Of a stretch of 64,000 nt of DNA, positions 54,482-64,000 are shown in pieces; position 1 is the stretch's first letter; each line of letters opens with the position of its first letter. The stretch lies in assembly GCA_905181835.1 (NCBI GenBank), contig CAJIZF010000006.1, positions 101,805 through 165,804 of the forward strand, in the 5' to 3' direction. This DNA is from an uncultured Flavobacteriaceae bacterium. Its GTDB lineage: Bacteria > Bacteroidota > Bacteroidia > Flavobacteriales > Flavobacteriaceae. The notes beneath the pieces were generated by a model. That model was not told the origin of the DNA. It worked only from the letters and a program-made list of their open reading frames with translations, and did not search any database. Both the position numbers and the translations under genes were made by a program.

Positions 54482-55873
54482 ATGAAACAACTTATCAAGT
54501 TTACATTTATCGCAATAATTTCAAGTTTTATAACCCTCTTGGGAAGTAAATATGTTCAGGGAAAAGACAAAGTGACCATCATACACCAAAATGAAACTTC
54601 AAAAATAATTCCTACCAACAATTTAAATAATAACGTATTAAATACAAATGTTGACTTTACTGAAGCCGCAAAAAAAACTGTTAACGCAGTAGTTCACGTA
54701 AAAAACACCACACAGCAAACAAATATAAGCTCAAGCTATTACTTTCTAAGAGGCAATAATACAAGGGAAATGATTGGCTCAGGAAGCGGAGTAATCATTT
54801 CAGCCGATGGATACATCGTAACCAATAATCATGTCATTGAAAATTCATCTGAACTCGAAGTGACGCTAAACAATAACAAAACTTATATCGCAGAAATAAT
54901 AGGCACAGATCCCAGTACTGATATAGCCTTAATTAAAATAGAATCTGAAGAGGAATTAACTTATGTTCCCTTTGGAAATTCAGACAATTTAAAAATTGGC
55001 GAATGGGTCTTAGCAGTCGGAAATCCGTTTAATCTAACTTCCACTGTTACTGCCGGGATTGTAAGTGCAAAGGGACGTGACCTAAATGAATATGATGGTA
55101 ATATCCAGTCTTTTATACAAACTGATGCTGCAGTGAACAGAGGAAATAGTGGCGGTGCACTGGTAAACTCAAAAGGAGAATTATTGGGTATTAATACCGC
55201 TATAAGTTCAGAGACAGGTTCCTATGTAGGTTATTCATTTGCAGTTCCCGCTAATAATGCAAGAAAGATCATAGAAGATATTTTAGAATATGGCTATGTC
55301 CAAAAAGTAATTTTAGGAATTTCTGGCGGAAGTTTAAATACAACTATAGCTGATGAATTGAATATTGATGAAACAGAGGGGGTTTATGTAAACTTGATTG
55401 AAAAAGGTAGTGGAGCCGATATTAGCGGAATTAAAAAAGGGGATATTATCAAAAGTATTGATGGTCAAAAAATTGGAAAATTTTCAGATTTGGTTGGTTA
55501 TTTGGGATCTAAACAACCAAATGATATAGTTTTAATTACTATTGTAAGAGGTGGTGTTGAGAATATAATTTCAGTTACTTTAACTAAATTAGAAACTTAT
55601 AAATTAAACTATATCGGGCTAGAAATTAAAGAATCTGATGCTGAAGAATTAAAATTATTTGGAGTGAATCATGGGGTGAAAATCAGGCAGGTCTTAAATA
55701 AAAATTTAAAAGGATATGGTTTAGAAGATTCAATTATTATTAAAATTAATGACAAAAAAATTACTTCGATAGAGGATGCAAAATATATTTTAAACAATGT
55801 AAATAAAAGCAATCCAATTAAAATAACTTTTGTAGATAAAGTAGGTGAATTAAATTCATTTATATTTAGATAA
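54482..55873 (+). CDS. DegP/HtrA-family periplasmic serine protease with PDZ domains
   Basis: GSGSGVIISADGYIVTNNHVIE, TDIALIKI, QTDAAVNRGNSGGALVNSKGE. Confidence 0.96.
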   Translation: MKQLIKFTFIAIISSFITLLGSKYVQGKDKVTIIHQNETSKIIPTNNLNNNVLNTNVDFTEAAKKTVNAVVHVKNTTQQTNISSSYYFLRGNNTREMIGSGSGVIISADGYIVTNNHVIENSSELEVTLNNNKTYIAEIIGTDPSTDIALIKIESEEELTYVPFGNSDNLKIGEWVLAVGNPFNLTSTVTAGIVSAKGRDLNEYDGNIQSFIQTDAAVNRGNSGGALVNSKGELLGINTAISSETGSYVGYSFAVPANNARKIIEDILEYGYVQKVILGISGGSLNTTIADELNIDETEGVYVNLIEKGSGADISGIKKGDIIKSIDGQKIGKFSDLVGYLGSKQPNDIVLITIVRGGVENIISVTLTKLETYKLNYIGLEIKESDAEELKLFGVNHGVKIRQVLNKNLKGYGLEDSIIIKINDKKITSIEDAKYILNNVNKSNPIKITFVDKVGELNSFIFR

Positions 55874-55960
55874 AAATAATTGTTTAAATTCACTTCTAAC
55901 ATTTGATTATTAGTAAGTTTAATTTTCTCTATTATCCTTTATTTAACTCATTAAAAGAAG

Positions 55961-55968
55961 TATTTTTG
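55961..55968 (+). promoter_or_regulatory. -7 promoter box TATTTTTG of gap
   Basis: TAnnTTTG consensus 31 bp before ATG. Confidence 0.5.
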
Positions 55969-55998
55969 CAAAAATTTTTAATCTTAAAATAAAAAAAT

Positions 55999-57447
55999 AT
56001 GAGTTTTGTTGACGTTTATGAAAAAGAACTGTCTTTTCAAACTGATCGCCGTAAAGCAACTGTTGAATTTATTAAAACTATTAGCGATCTATGGTATGAT
56101 AAATCTATTGAAATAGTATTATTTAGAAACCAGTTAATTGATCGTAGTGTAAGTAATATCTTAAACTTACACAAATATGCGAACGATTTTGTAGGGAAAC
56201 CCATTTCAATCTTTGATTCTCTTGAAATCACTAAAGCTATTAATTCTCTTAATTTACCTCCTTCAAAATTAGATATTGGTAAACTTACCTATGAATATCT
56301 ACTAGAAGAAAAAAAGTATGATAATGCTTTATCTTTTGTAAAAGAAAAATTATCCGATGCCAATAATGTAGAAAATATCACACCCAAAGATGTTGTTCTT
56401 TATGGTTTCGGACGTATTGGACGTTTATTAGCACGCGAACTGATGAACAAAGCAGGTAAAGGAACTCAAATGAGACTTCGCGCGATTGTGACAAGAGGTG
56501 AAATTGATAAAACTGTTTTAGAAAAAAGAGCTTCTTTACTTAAAATGGATTCAGTTCATGGTGATTTTAATGGCACTGTAGCTGTAGATGAAAAAAATAA
56601 AGCTTTAATAATAAATGGTACTACCGTACACATCATATCAGCCAATGCACCAGAAGATATCGATTATACAAAATACGGAATTAATAATGCTTTGATAATA
56701 GATAATACAGGGGCTTTTAGAGATGATGTAGCTTTATCTCGTCATCTAAAAGGAACTGGAGTTTCAAAAGTGTTATTAACAGCACCTGGAAAAGGTATTC
56801 CAAATATCGTACATGGAGCTAATCATCTAGATTACGATCCAAATGAAGTCGATATTTTTTCAGCTGCATCATGCACTACAAACGCTATAACTCCTGTTTT
56901 GAAGGCTATAGAAAATACGTTTGGAGTTAATCATGGGCATTTAGAAACAATTCATGCGTACACTAATGACCAAAACTTAGTCGATAATATGCATAATAAA
57001 TATAGAAGAGGTCGTGCAGCTGCGCTAAATATGGTAATCACCGAAACTGGAGCTGGTAAGGCTGTTACCAAAGCTTTACCTTCATTCGAAGGAAAACTTA
57101 CCTCCAGTGCAATTCGAGTTCCTGTACCTAATGGATCTTTAGCAATATTAAACTTAGAACTAGAAAAAGAAACCAATAAAGAAGAACTGAACGCTATTAT
57201 TAAAAAATATGCTATGGAAGGTGATTTAGTTGAGCAAATTCAATATTCAATTAATAATGAATTAGTATCCAGTGATATCGTTGGAACATCTGCACCCTCC
57301 ATCTATGATAGTAATGCTACAATTGTTGCTAAAAACGGAAAAAGTGCTGTTTTGTACGTATGGTATGATAACGAATATGGATATAGTCATCAAGTGATCC
57401 GATTAGCAAAATACATTTCTAAGGTCAGGAGATTTACTTATTACTAA
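55999..57447 (+). CDS. gap: Glyceraldehyde-3-phosphate dehydrogenase, long form with N-terminal extension
   Basis: VVLYGFGRIGRLLARELM, SAASCTTNAITPVLKAI, WYDNEYGYSHQVIRL; ~130-aa N-terminal extension. Confidence 0.95.
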   Translation: MSFVDVYEKELSFQTDRRKATVEFIKTISDLWYDKSIEIVLFRNQLIDRSVSNILNLHKYANDFVGKPISIFDSLEITKAINSLNLPPSKLDIGKLTYEYLLEEKKYDNALSFVKEKLSDANNVENITPKDVVLYGFGRIGRLLARELMNKAGKGTQMRLRAIVTRGEIDKTVLEKRASLLKMDSVHGDFNGTVAVDEKNKALIINGTTVHIISANAPEDIDYTKYGINNALIIDNTGAFRDDVALSRHLKGTGVSKVLLTAPGKGIPNIVHGANHLDYDPNEVDIFSAASCTTNAITPVLKAIENTFGVNHGHLETIHAYTNDQNLVDNMHNKYRRGRAAALNMVITETGAGKAVTKALPSFEGKLTSSAIRVPVPNGSLAILNLELEKETNKEELNAIIKKYAMEGDLVEQIQYSINNELVSSDIVGTSAPSIYDSNATIVAKNGKSAVLYVWYDNEYGYSHQVIRLAKYISKVRRFTYY

Positions 57448-57468
57448 CATAAATAAGCTAATTATGTA

Positions 57469-57498
57469 AGCTCGATATATTATCGAGCTTTTTTTTTA
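57469..57498 (+). terminator. Intrinsic terminator of gap
   Basis: agctcgata-tat-tatcgagct followed by T-run. Confidence 0.88.
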
Positions 57499-57606
57499 AA
57501 TTAATTTAAATAGCTGTTAAATATTAGACAACTTCCTTAAATGATTGGTAATTAACTAAAAATAATACTGTATAAAACTTGAAAAATAGAATTAATCAAT
57601 TAAATG

Positions 57607-57614
57607 TATTTTTG
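57607..57614 (+). promoter_or_regulatory. -7 promoter box TATTTTTG of trmD
   Basis: TAnnTTTG consensus 23 bp before trmD ATG. Confidence 0.5.
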
Positions 57615-57636
57615 TAACAATATAAAATCTCAATAA

Positions 57637-58311
57637 ATGAGAATAGACATCATAACAGCGGTACCAGAATTATTAAAAAGTCCTTTTGAAGCTTCCATAC
57701 TTAAACGGGCAATTGAGAAAAAATTAGTTTCTGTTTACTTTCACAATATTCGTGATTATTCAACAAACTCTTACAATCAAATTGATGATTACCAATTTGG
57801 CGGTGGTGCTGGTATGGTAATGATGATAGAACCCATAGATAAATGCATTTCAAAATTAAAATCGCAAAGAGATTATGACGAAATCATTTATATGACTCCA
57901 GATGGAACTACTTTTAATCAAGGAGCAGCTAACAAAATTTCTTTGATGAAAAACATTATCATATTATGCGGTCACTATAAAGGAGTAGACCAAAGAGTAA
58001 GAGATCAATTTATTACATTGGAAATATCTATTGGGGATTATGTCTTAAGTGGTGGAGAATTAGCTTCTGCTATTATTTGTGACTCTGTAATACGACTAAT
58101 TCCGGGTGTCCTTGGAAATGAAACTAGTGCACTTACCGATTCTCACCAAGATGGTTTATTAGCGCCAGCTGTTTATACTCGACCTTCAGAATATAAGGGC
58201 TGGAAAGTTCCCGAGGTGCTGTTAAGTGGTCATTCAAAAAAAATTGAAGAATGGCGTGAAGAAGACGCCTTAAAAAGAACAGAATTAAGAAGACCAGATT
58301 TGCTTGAATAA
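57637..58311 (+). CDS. trmD: tRNA (guanine-N1)-methyltransferase
   Basis: [38 protein letters not shown]. Confidence 0.98.
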   Translation: MRIDIITAVPELLKSPFEASILKRAIEKKLVSVYFHNIRDYSTNSYNQIDDYQFGGGAGMVMMIEPIDKCISKLKSQRDYDEIIYMTPDGTTFNQGAANKISLMKNIIILCGHYKGVDQRVRDQFITLEISIGDYVLSGGELASAIICDSVIRLIPGVLGNETSALTDSHQDGLLAPAVYTRPSEYKGWKVPEVLLSGHSKKIEEWREEDALKRTELRRPDLLE

Positions 58312-59194
58312 TATGAATTCTACTGATTTAGAAATTATTGAATCGATTGTAATACCCATTTTAAATAACAGAGAACGTGTATCAGATTATCTTCCTGGAA
58401 ACTTTAATAGTATTTACTCTAAAAAAGGGGTCAAAAAAGCTATTAAAAGAGGTTTAGTAACCATTAATGGTAAAAAAGCATACACAGCCGATTATGTGTT
58501 CGGAAATGAAAGAATTGATTTATTTCAATCGCCTTTAGCCAAAAAAAGAAAAATAGTAAACATAATACTTGAGATTGTTTATGAAGATGATTATTTAGCT
58601 GTTATCAACAAGCCAGCTGGTATTCTAGTAAGTGGGAATAAAAAATATACTATTGAAAATGCTTTGTCGCTTGCTTTGGAAAAAAGCAAACAACAAGATG
58701 GATTGTTATTCCCATTACCAATTCACCGGCTTGATTACCCAACAAGTGGCCTACTTCTTATTGGTAAAACATCACGATCAGTGATACTACTAAATAAAAT
58801 GTTTGAAAATAAGGAAATCATTAAAAATTATGAAGCAATTACAATTGGTGAACAAAAAGATCAAGGTGTCATTAATACAAAAATTGATAATAAAAAATCA
58901 AAAACAACATTTAAAGTAATTAAAAGATTGAATTCAATTAGATATAAAAATTTAAATCTTGTAGAATTGATTCCACATACAGGAAGAACACATCAACTAA
59001 GAATACATATGTCAAAAATTGGTAACCCTATTTTTGGTGACACAAAATACGGAATAGAAGGTTTAATAAGTAAGGGTAATGGAATATATTTACAAGCGTC
59101 AAAACTTACTTTTAAGCATCCATTTAAAGAAAAGGTGCTTGAAATATCAATTCCAAGATCAAAAAAAACAAGTAAACTTTTTCCAAAAAAATAA
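58304..59194 (+). CDS. RluA family pseudouridine synthase
   Basis: [53 protein letters not shown]. Confidence 0.94.
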   Translation: MNNMNSTDLEIIESIVIPILNNRERVSDYLPGNFNSIYSKKGVKKAIKRGLVTINGKKAYTADYVFGNERIDLFQSPLAKKRKIVNIILEIVYEDDYLAVINKPAGILVSGNKKYTIENALSLALEKSKQQDGLLFPLPIHRLDYPTSGLLLIGKTSRSVILLNKMFENKEIIKNYEAITIGEQKDQGVINTKIDNKKSKTTFKVIKRLNSIRYKNLNLVELIPHTGRTHQLRIHMSKIGNPIFGDTKYGIEGLISKGNGIYLQASKLTFKHPFKEKVLEISIPRSKKTSKLFPKK

Positions 59195-59265
59195 AATAGA
59201 TATTTGCGTATCATTTATAAAGTACATAATGCAAAAAAAGTCTTGTAAAGACAATAAAAAAATTT

Positions 59266-59273
59266 TACTTTTG
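59266..59273 (+). promoter_or_regulatory. -7 promoter box TACTTTTG of rplS
   Basis: TAnnTTTG with TTG 20 bp upstream (59243-59245). Confidence 0.6.
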
Positions 59274-59275
59274 CA

Positions 59276-59364
59276 GCCGTCTATAGAATAATAGACGCCT
59301 TTAATCCAACCTCTGGCGAAAATCGTGGATGTTGTTTTAAAAATCATATTAACAAACAAATAAA
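59276..59364 (+). promoter_or_regulatory. Structured 5' leader of rplS, candidate ribosomal protein L19 leader
   Basis: Perfect hairpin cgtctat-agaata-atagacg (59278-59297) right after the promoter, then atcca...tggat pairing. Confidence 0.55.
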
Positions 59365-59715
59365 ATGGAAGAGTTAGTGAAATTTGTTCAAGACGAGTTT
59401 GTAACAAAAAAAGAGTTCCCACAATTTGGTGCTGGTGATACCATCACGGTATATTACGAAATTCGTGAGGGTGAAAAAACAAGAACTCAGTTTTTTAAGG
59501 GAGTTGTAATCCAAGTTAAAGGAACTGGTACCTCTCAAACTTTTACAATAAGAAAAATGTCAGGTACAATTGGAGTAGAAAGAATTTTCCCAGTTAACCT
59601 ACCTGCTTTACAGAAAATTGAAATCAATAAAAAAGGTAGTGTAAGAAGAAAGCGTATCTACTATTTTAGAGGTCTTACTGGTAAAAAAGCAAGAATTAAA
59701 GAAAAAAGAATGTAG
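59365..59715 (+). CDS. rplS: 50S ribosomal protein L19
   Basis: FGAGDTITVYYEIREGEKTRTQFFKGVVIQVKGTG, GVERIFPVNLP. Confidence 0.98.
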   Translation: MEELVKFVQDEFVTKKEFPQFGAGDTITVYYEIREGEKTRTQFFKGVVIQVKGTGTSQTFTIRKMSGTIGVERIFPVNLPALQKIEINKKGSVRRKRIYYFRGLTGKKARIKEKRM

Positions 59716-59742
59716 AAGACAGAATTACTATATTTTATCAAA

Positions 59743-59767
59743 GCAACTCTCCTGAGTTGCTTTTTTT
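59743..59767 (+). terminator. Intrinsic terminator of rplS
   Basis: gcaactc-tcct-gagttgc followed by T7. Confidence 0.88.
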
Positions 59768-59825
59768 ATTAACAATAGTTAATAAACTAAGTTCATATAT
59801 CGTTAATATCTAATGAGTTGAAAAA

Positions 59826-59856
59826 TTTGTATATCTCAATTTGTATTTTATATTTG
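59826..59856 (+). promoter_or_regulatory. Promoter of candidate ncRNA: TTTG (59826-59829)-N19-TATATTTG (59849-59856)
   Basis: Matches the Bacteroidota -33/-7 consensus (TTTG / TAnnTTTG). Confidence 0.65.
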
Positions 59857-59861
59857 ATTAT

Positions 59862-60506
59862 CAAAACGAGGTAACAGTAACAATCGTTTTAAATTAAAGT
59901 AACGTTCTTTAAAATTTTTTTTAATCAAATTTATATTAACGAAACCATTGAAAAATGTATTGGTAATGTAAATTTAGGCAAATAGCTGATCTACATAGAG
60001 CAATCTAAAAAAATCAGACCGAAAGCATAACAAATCTTGAAATAGAGATGAGTTGTAACTTTCGAGAAACAAATTTCGCTTTTAACCTTTTAGGTTAAAA
60101 GAGTTCTCGTCTTTTGATAAATTTCAAGAGATCTAGATCAAGAAACGAAATATAGAGGCCTGTAAGAAGTCCTTAACTAGTTTAAGGATCAATTTATTTG
60201 AAAATGGTTTTACTAAATTCAATTAAGTAGCACAGACAACCGATAATATGGACACAAGAAATTTGATAGCTTTTAGCACAAAAATCTTTAATTAGAATAC
60301 GTGTGAAGATTAAAAAAAGGAGTTCATCCTTACAAATTTTCTGTAGCCTAGCCACAGTAAAATTTTGCTGGGAGACTCGTTTGAAACAAATCACGACTGC
60401 AAGGGTTTAATAAACTTGCTTTAAATTGTAATGATTAGTCGGCAAAGGTATGTTTCACAAGAAGCCATATCAATGTAGAAATACGATGATATGGCTTTTC
60501 TTGTTT
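59862..60506 (+). ncRNA. Candidate structured non-coding RNA (~640 nt), unassigned family
   Basis: Promoter at 5' end, many perfect nested/tandem hairpins (listed in findings), terminator-like hairpin at 3' end, no plausible ORF; lies between the rplS terminator and the icd promoter. Confidence 0.6.
60457..60506 (+). terminator. Terminator-like hairpin at end of candidate ncRNA
   Basis: aagccatatca (60462-60472) / tgatatggctt (60487-60497), 11-bp perfect stem followed by ttcttgttt. Confidence 0.6.
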
Positions 60507-60561
60507 ATATTAAACAATAATTTTATAACACTTTCAGCTTTTAAAAGCCACCGCAAATTTG

Positions 60562-60569
60562 TAAATTTG
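60562..60569 (+). promoter_or_regulatory. -7 promoter box TAAATTTG of icd
   Basis: TAnnTTTG, 58 bp before ATG; no clear -33 TTG. Confidence 0.5.
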
Positions 60570-60572
60570 TAG

Positions 60573-62849
<2,277 letters not shown>

Positions 62850-62873
62850 TTATATCTAAAATTTATAAATTCA

Positions 62874-62900
62874 AGCTATCAGAATTCTGATAGCTTTTTT
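62874..62900 (+). terminator. Intrinsic terminator of icd
   Basis: agctatcag-aatt-ctgatagct followed by T-run. Confidence 0.9.
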
Positions 62901-62931
62901 TATGCTATTTAAAACTATTGTAAATTTGCAT

Positions 62932-63744
62932 ATGAGTTTTACAAAAACAACTGAAGAAAGTTCTAAATACAACCATCTAGAAAAAATGTCAATTTCAGAA
63001 ATAGTAACAAATATTAATTCTGAAGACAAATCTATTCCATTAGCTATTGAAAAAATAATTCCAGAAATTGAAAACCTAATTCAAAAAGTAGTAATTAAGT
63101 TGAAAAATGGTGGACGTTTATTTTATATAGGTGCTGGCACAAGTGGACGACTTGGAATCTTAGATGCAAGTGAATGCCCCCCTACATTTGGTGTTTCACA
63201 CAAATTAGTAATTGGAATTATCGCAGGGGGAGACAAAGCTATTAGAAAAGCAGTTGAAAATGCTGAAGATTCAAAAACACAGGGCTGGATTGACTTAAAA
63301 AATTATAAAGTTTCTTCTAAAGATTTTGTAATTGGTATAGCTGCCTCCGGTACAACACCATATGTAATAGGAGCATTAGAAAAATGCAACTTTAAAAAAA
63401 TAGAAACGGGTTGTATAACATGTAATATTGGAAGTCCAATAACTAATACTGCAAAATATCCTATTGTAGTTAAAGTAGGTCCAGAATTCGTTACCGGAAG
63501 TTCAAGAATGAAAGCAGGAACTGCTCAGAAGCTTATTTTAAATATGATCTCAACTGCTACGATGATTCAATTAGGTAAAGTTAAAGGAAATAAAATGGTT
63601 GATATGAAGCTTAGTAATATTAAATTAGTTAATAGAGGTACCAAAATGGTCATGTCAGAACTAAAAATATCTGAGGTTCAGGCTAATAAATTGTTATTAA
63701 AACATAAGAGTGTTAGAAATGCAATTAATTCAAAATTAAAATGA
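62932..63744 (+). CDS. murQ: N-acetylmuramic acid 6-phosphate etherase
   Basis: FYIGAGTSGRLGILDASECPPTFG, GSSRMKAGTAQKLILNMIST; ATG MSFTKTTEESS at 62932. Confidence 0.96.
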   Translation: MSFTKTTEESSKYNHLEKMSISEIVTNINSEDKSIPLAIEKIIPEIENLIQKVVIKLKNGGRLFYIGAGTSGRLGILDASECPPTFGVSHKLVIGIIAGGDKAIRKAVENAEDSKTQGWIDLKNYKVSSKDFVIGIAASGTTPYVIGALEKCNFKKIETGCITCNIGSPITNTAKYPIVVKVGPEFVTGSSRMKAGTAQKLILNMISTATMIQLGKVKGNKMVDMKLSNIKLVNRGTKMVMSELKISEVQANKLLLKHKSVRNAINSKLK

Positions 63745-63968
63745 GTCAGAAACATACAGATCCTAATTTATTAAAAAAAGGAATTAAATATTTAGCTTTT
63801 AGTCTTCCGCTATTATTTTTATGTCCTTATATATTAACATTGGCTTTTATAAATAAAGAAACTATATTTTTATACCTATTTTTTATTGCTGGATTAATTT
63901 TTGGTTTTTTAGCATTTTATTTTCTATACAGAGGTTTCAGGACTTTATTAGCGGCCTTATTTGATTAA
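63741..63968 (+). CDS. Small two-TM membrane protein (DUF6095-like)
   Basis: 75 aa, two hydrophobic segments, overlaps murQ stop (ATGA). Confidence 0.7.
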   Translation: MSQKHTDPNLLKKGIKYLAFSLPLLFLCPYILTLAFINKETIFLYLFFIAGLIFGFLAFYFLYRGFRTLLAALFD

Positions 63969-64000
63969 GTTTTCGATCATGACCACACCTCTTTACATTA

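Noticed and set aside
60120-60140. GATCTAGATC palindrome as a protein-binding site
   Set aside because: Short 10-bp palindrome inside the putative RNA; expected occasionally by chance and no promoter context.
60194-60394. 66-aa minus-strand ORF inside the rplS-icd gap
   Set aside because: No recognisable domain, no promoter seen on that strand, and it overlaps the hairpin-rich region; more likely chance than coding.
59862-60506. tmRNA, RNase P RNA or group I/II intron as explanation for the rplS-icd gap
   Set aside because: No tmRNA T-arm (GGTTCRANTCC) or tag-like reading frame, no GAGGAAAGTCC P4 core, no domain V sequence visible. Rejection is by eye only; cmscan is needed.

Overview
AT-rich chromosomal segment of a Bacteroidota (Flavobacteriaceae-type) genome. 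It is mostly a dense core/housekeeping block: kdsD(partial)-tatC-lptB, glyA, fahA, smpB, miaA, coaE, fabI, recN, coaBC, rpoZ-like, bamD, dapA, ligA, prmC, ribD, dnaA, mltG, dapF, degP-like, gap, trmD, rplS, monomeric icd, murQ. Four likely type IX secretion (T9SS) cargo genes are interspersed. I saw no CRISPR array, rRNA, prophage or transposase. Points worth a second look: (1) a 912-bp rplS-icd intergenic region, by far the largest in the window, with a Bacteroidota-type promoter, a chain of nested hairpins and a terminator-like 3' hairpin, i.e. a candidate ~640-nt structured ncRNA that I could not assign to a known family; (2) a large T9SS cargo gene (4407-9200) with 849-bp near-identical tandem repeats carrying a +1 and a compensating -1 frameshift in different copies; (3) a perfect 16-bp palindrome just upstream of the -7 box of a TetR gene; (4) a probable structured leader upstream of rplS. 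All calls come from reading the sequence and supplied ORFs; no searches were run.
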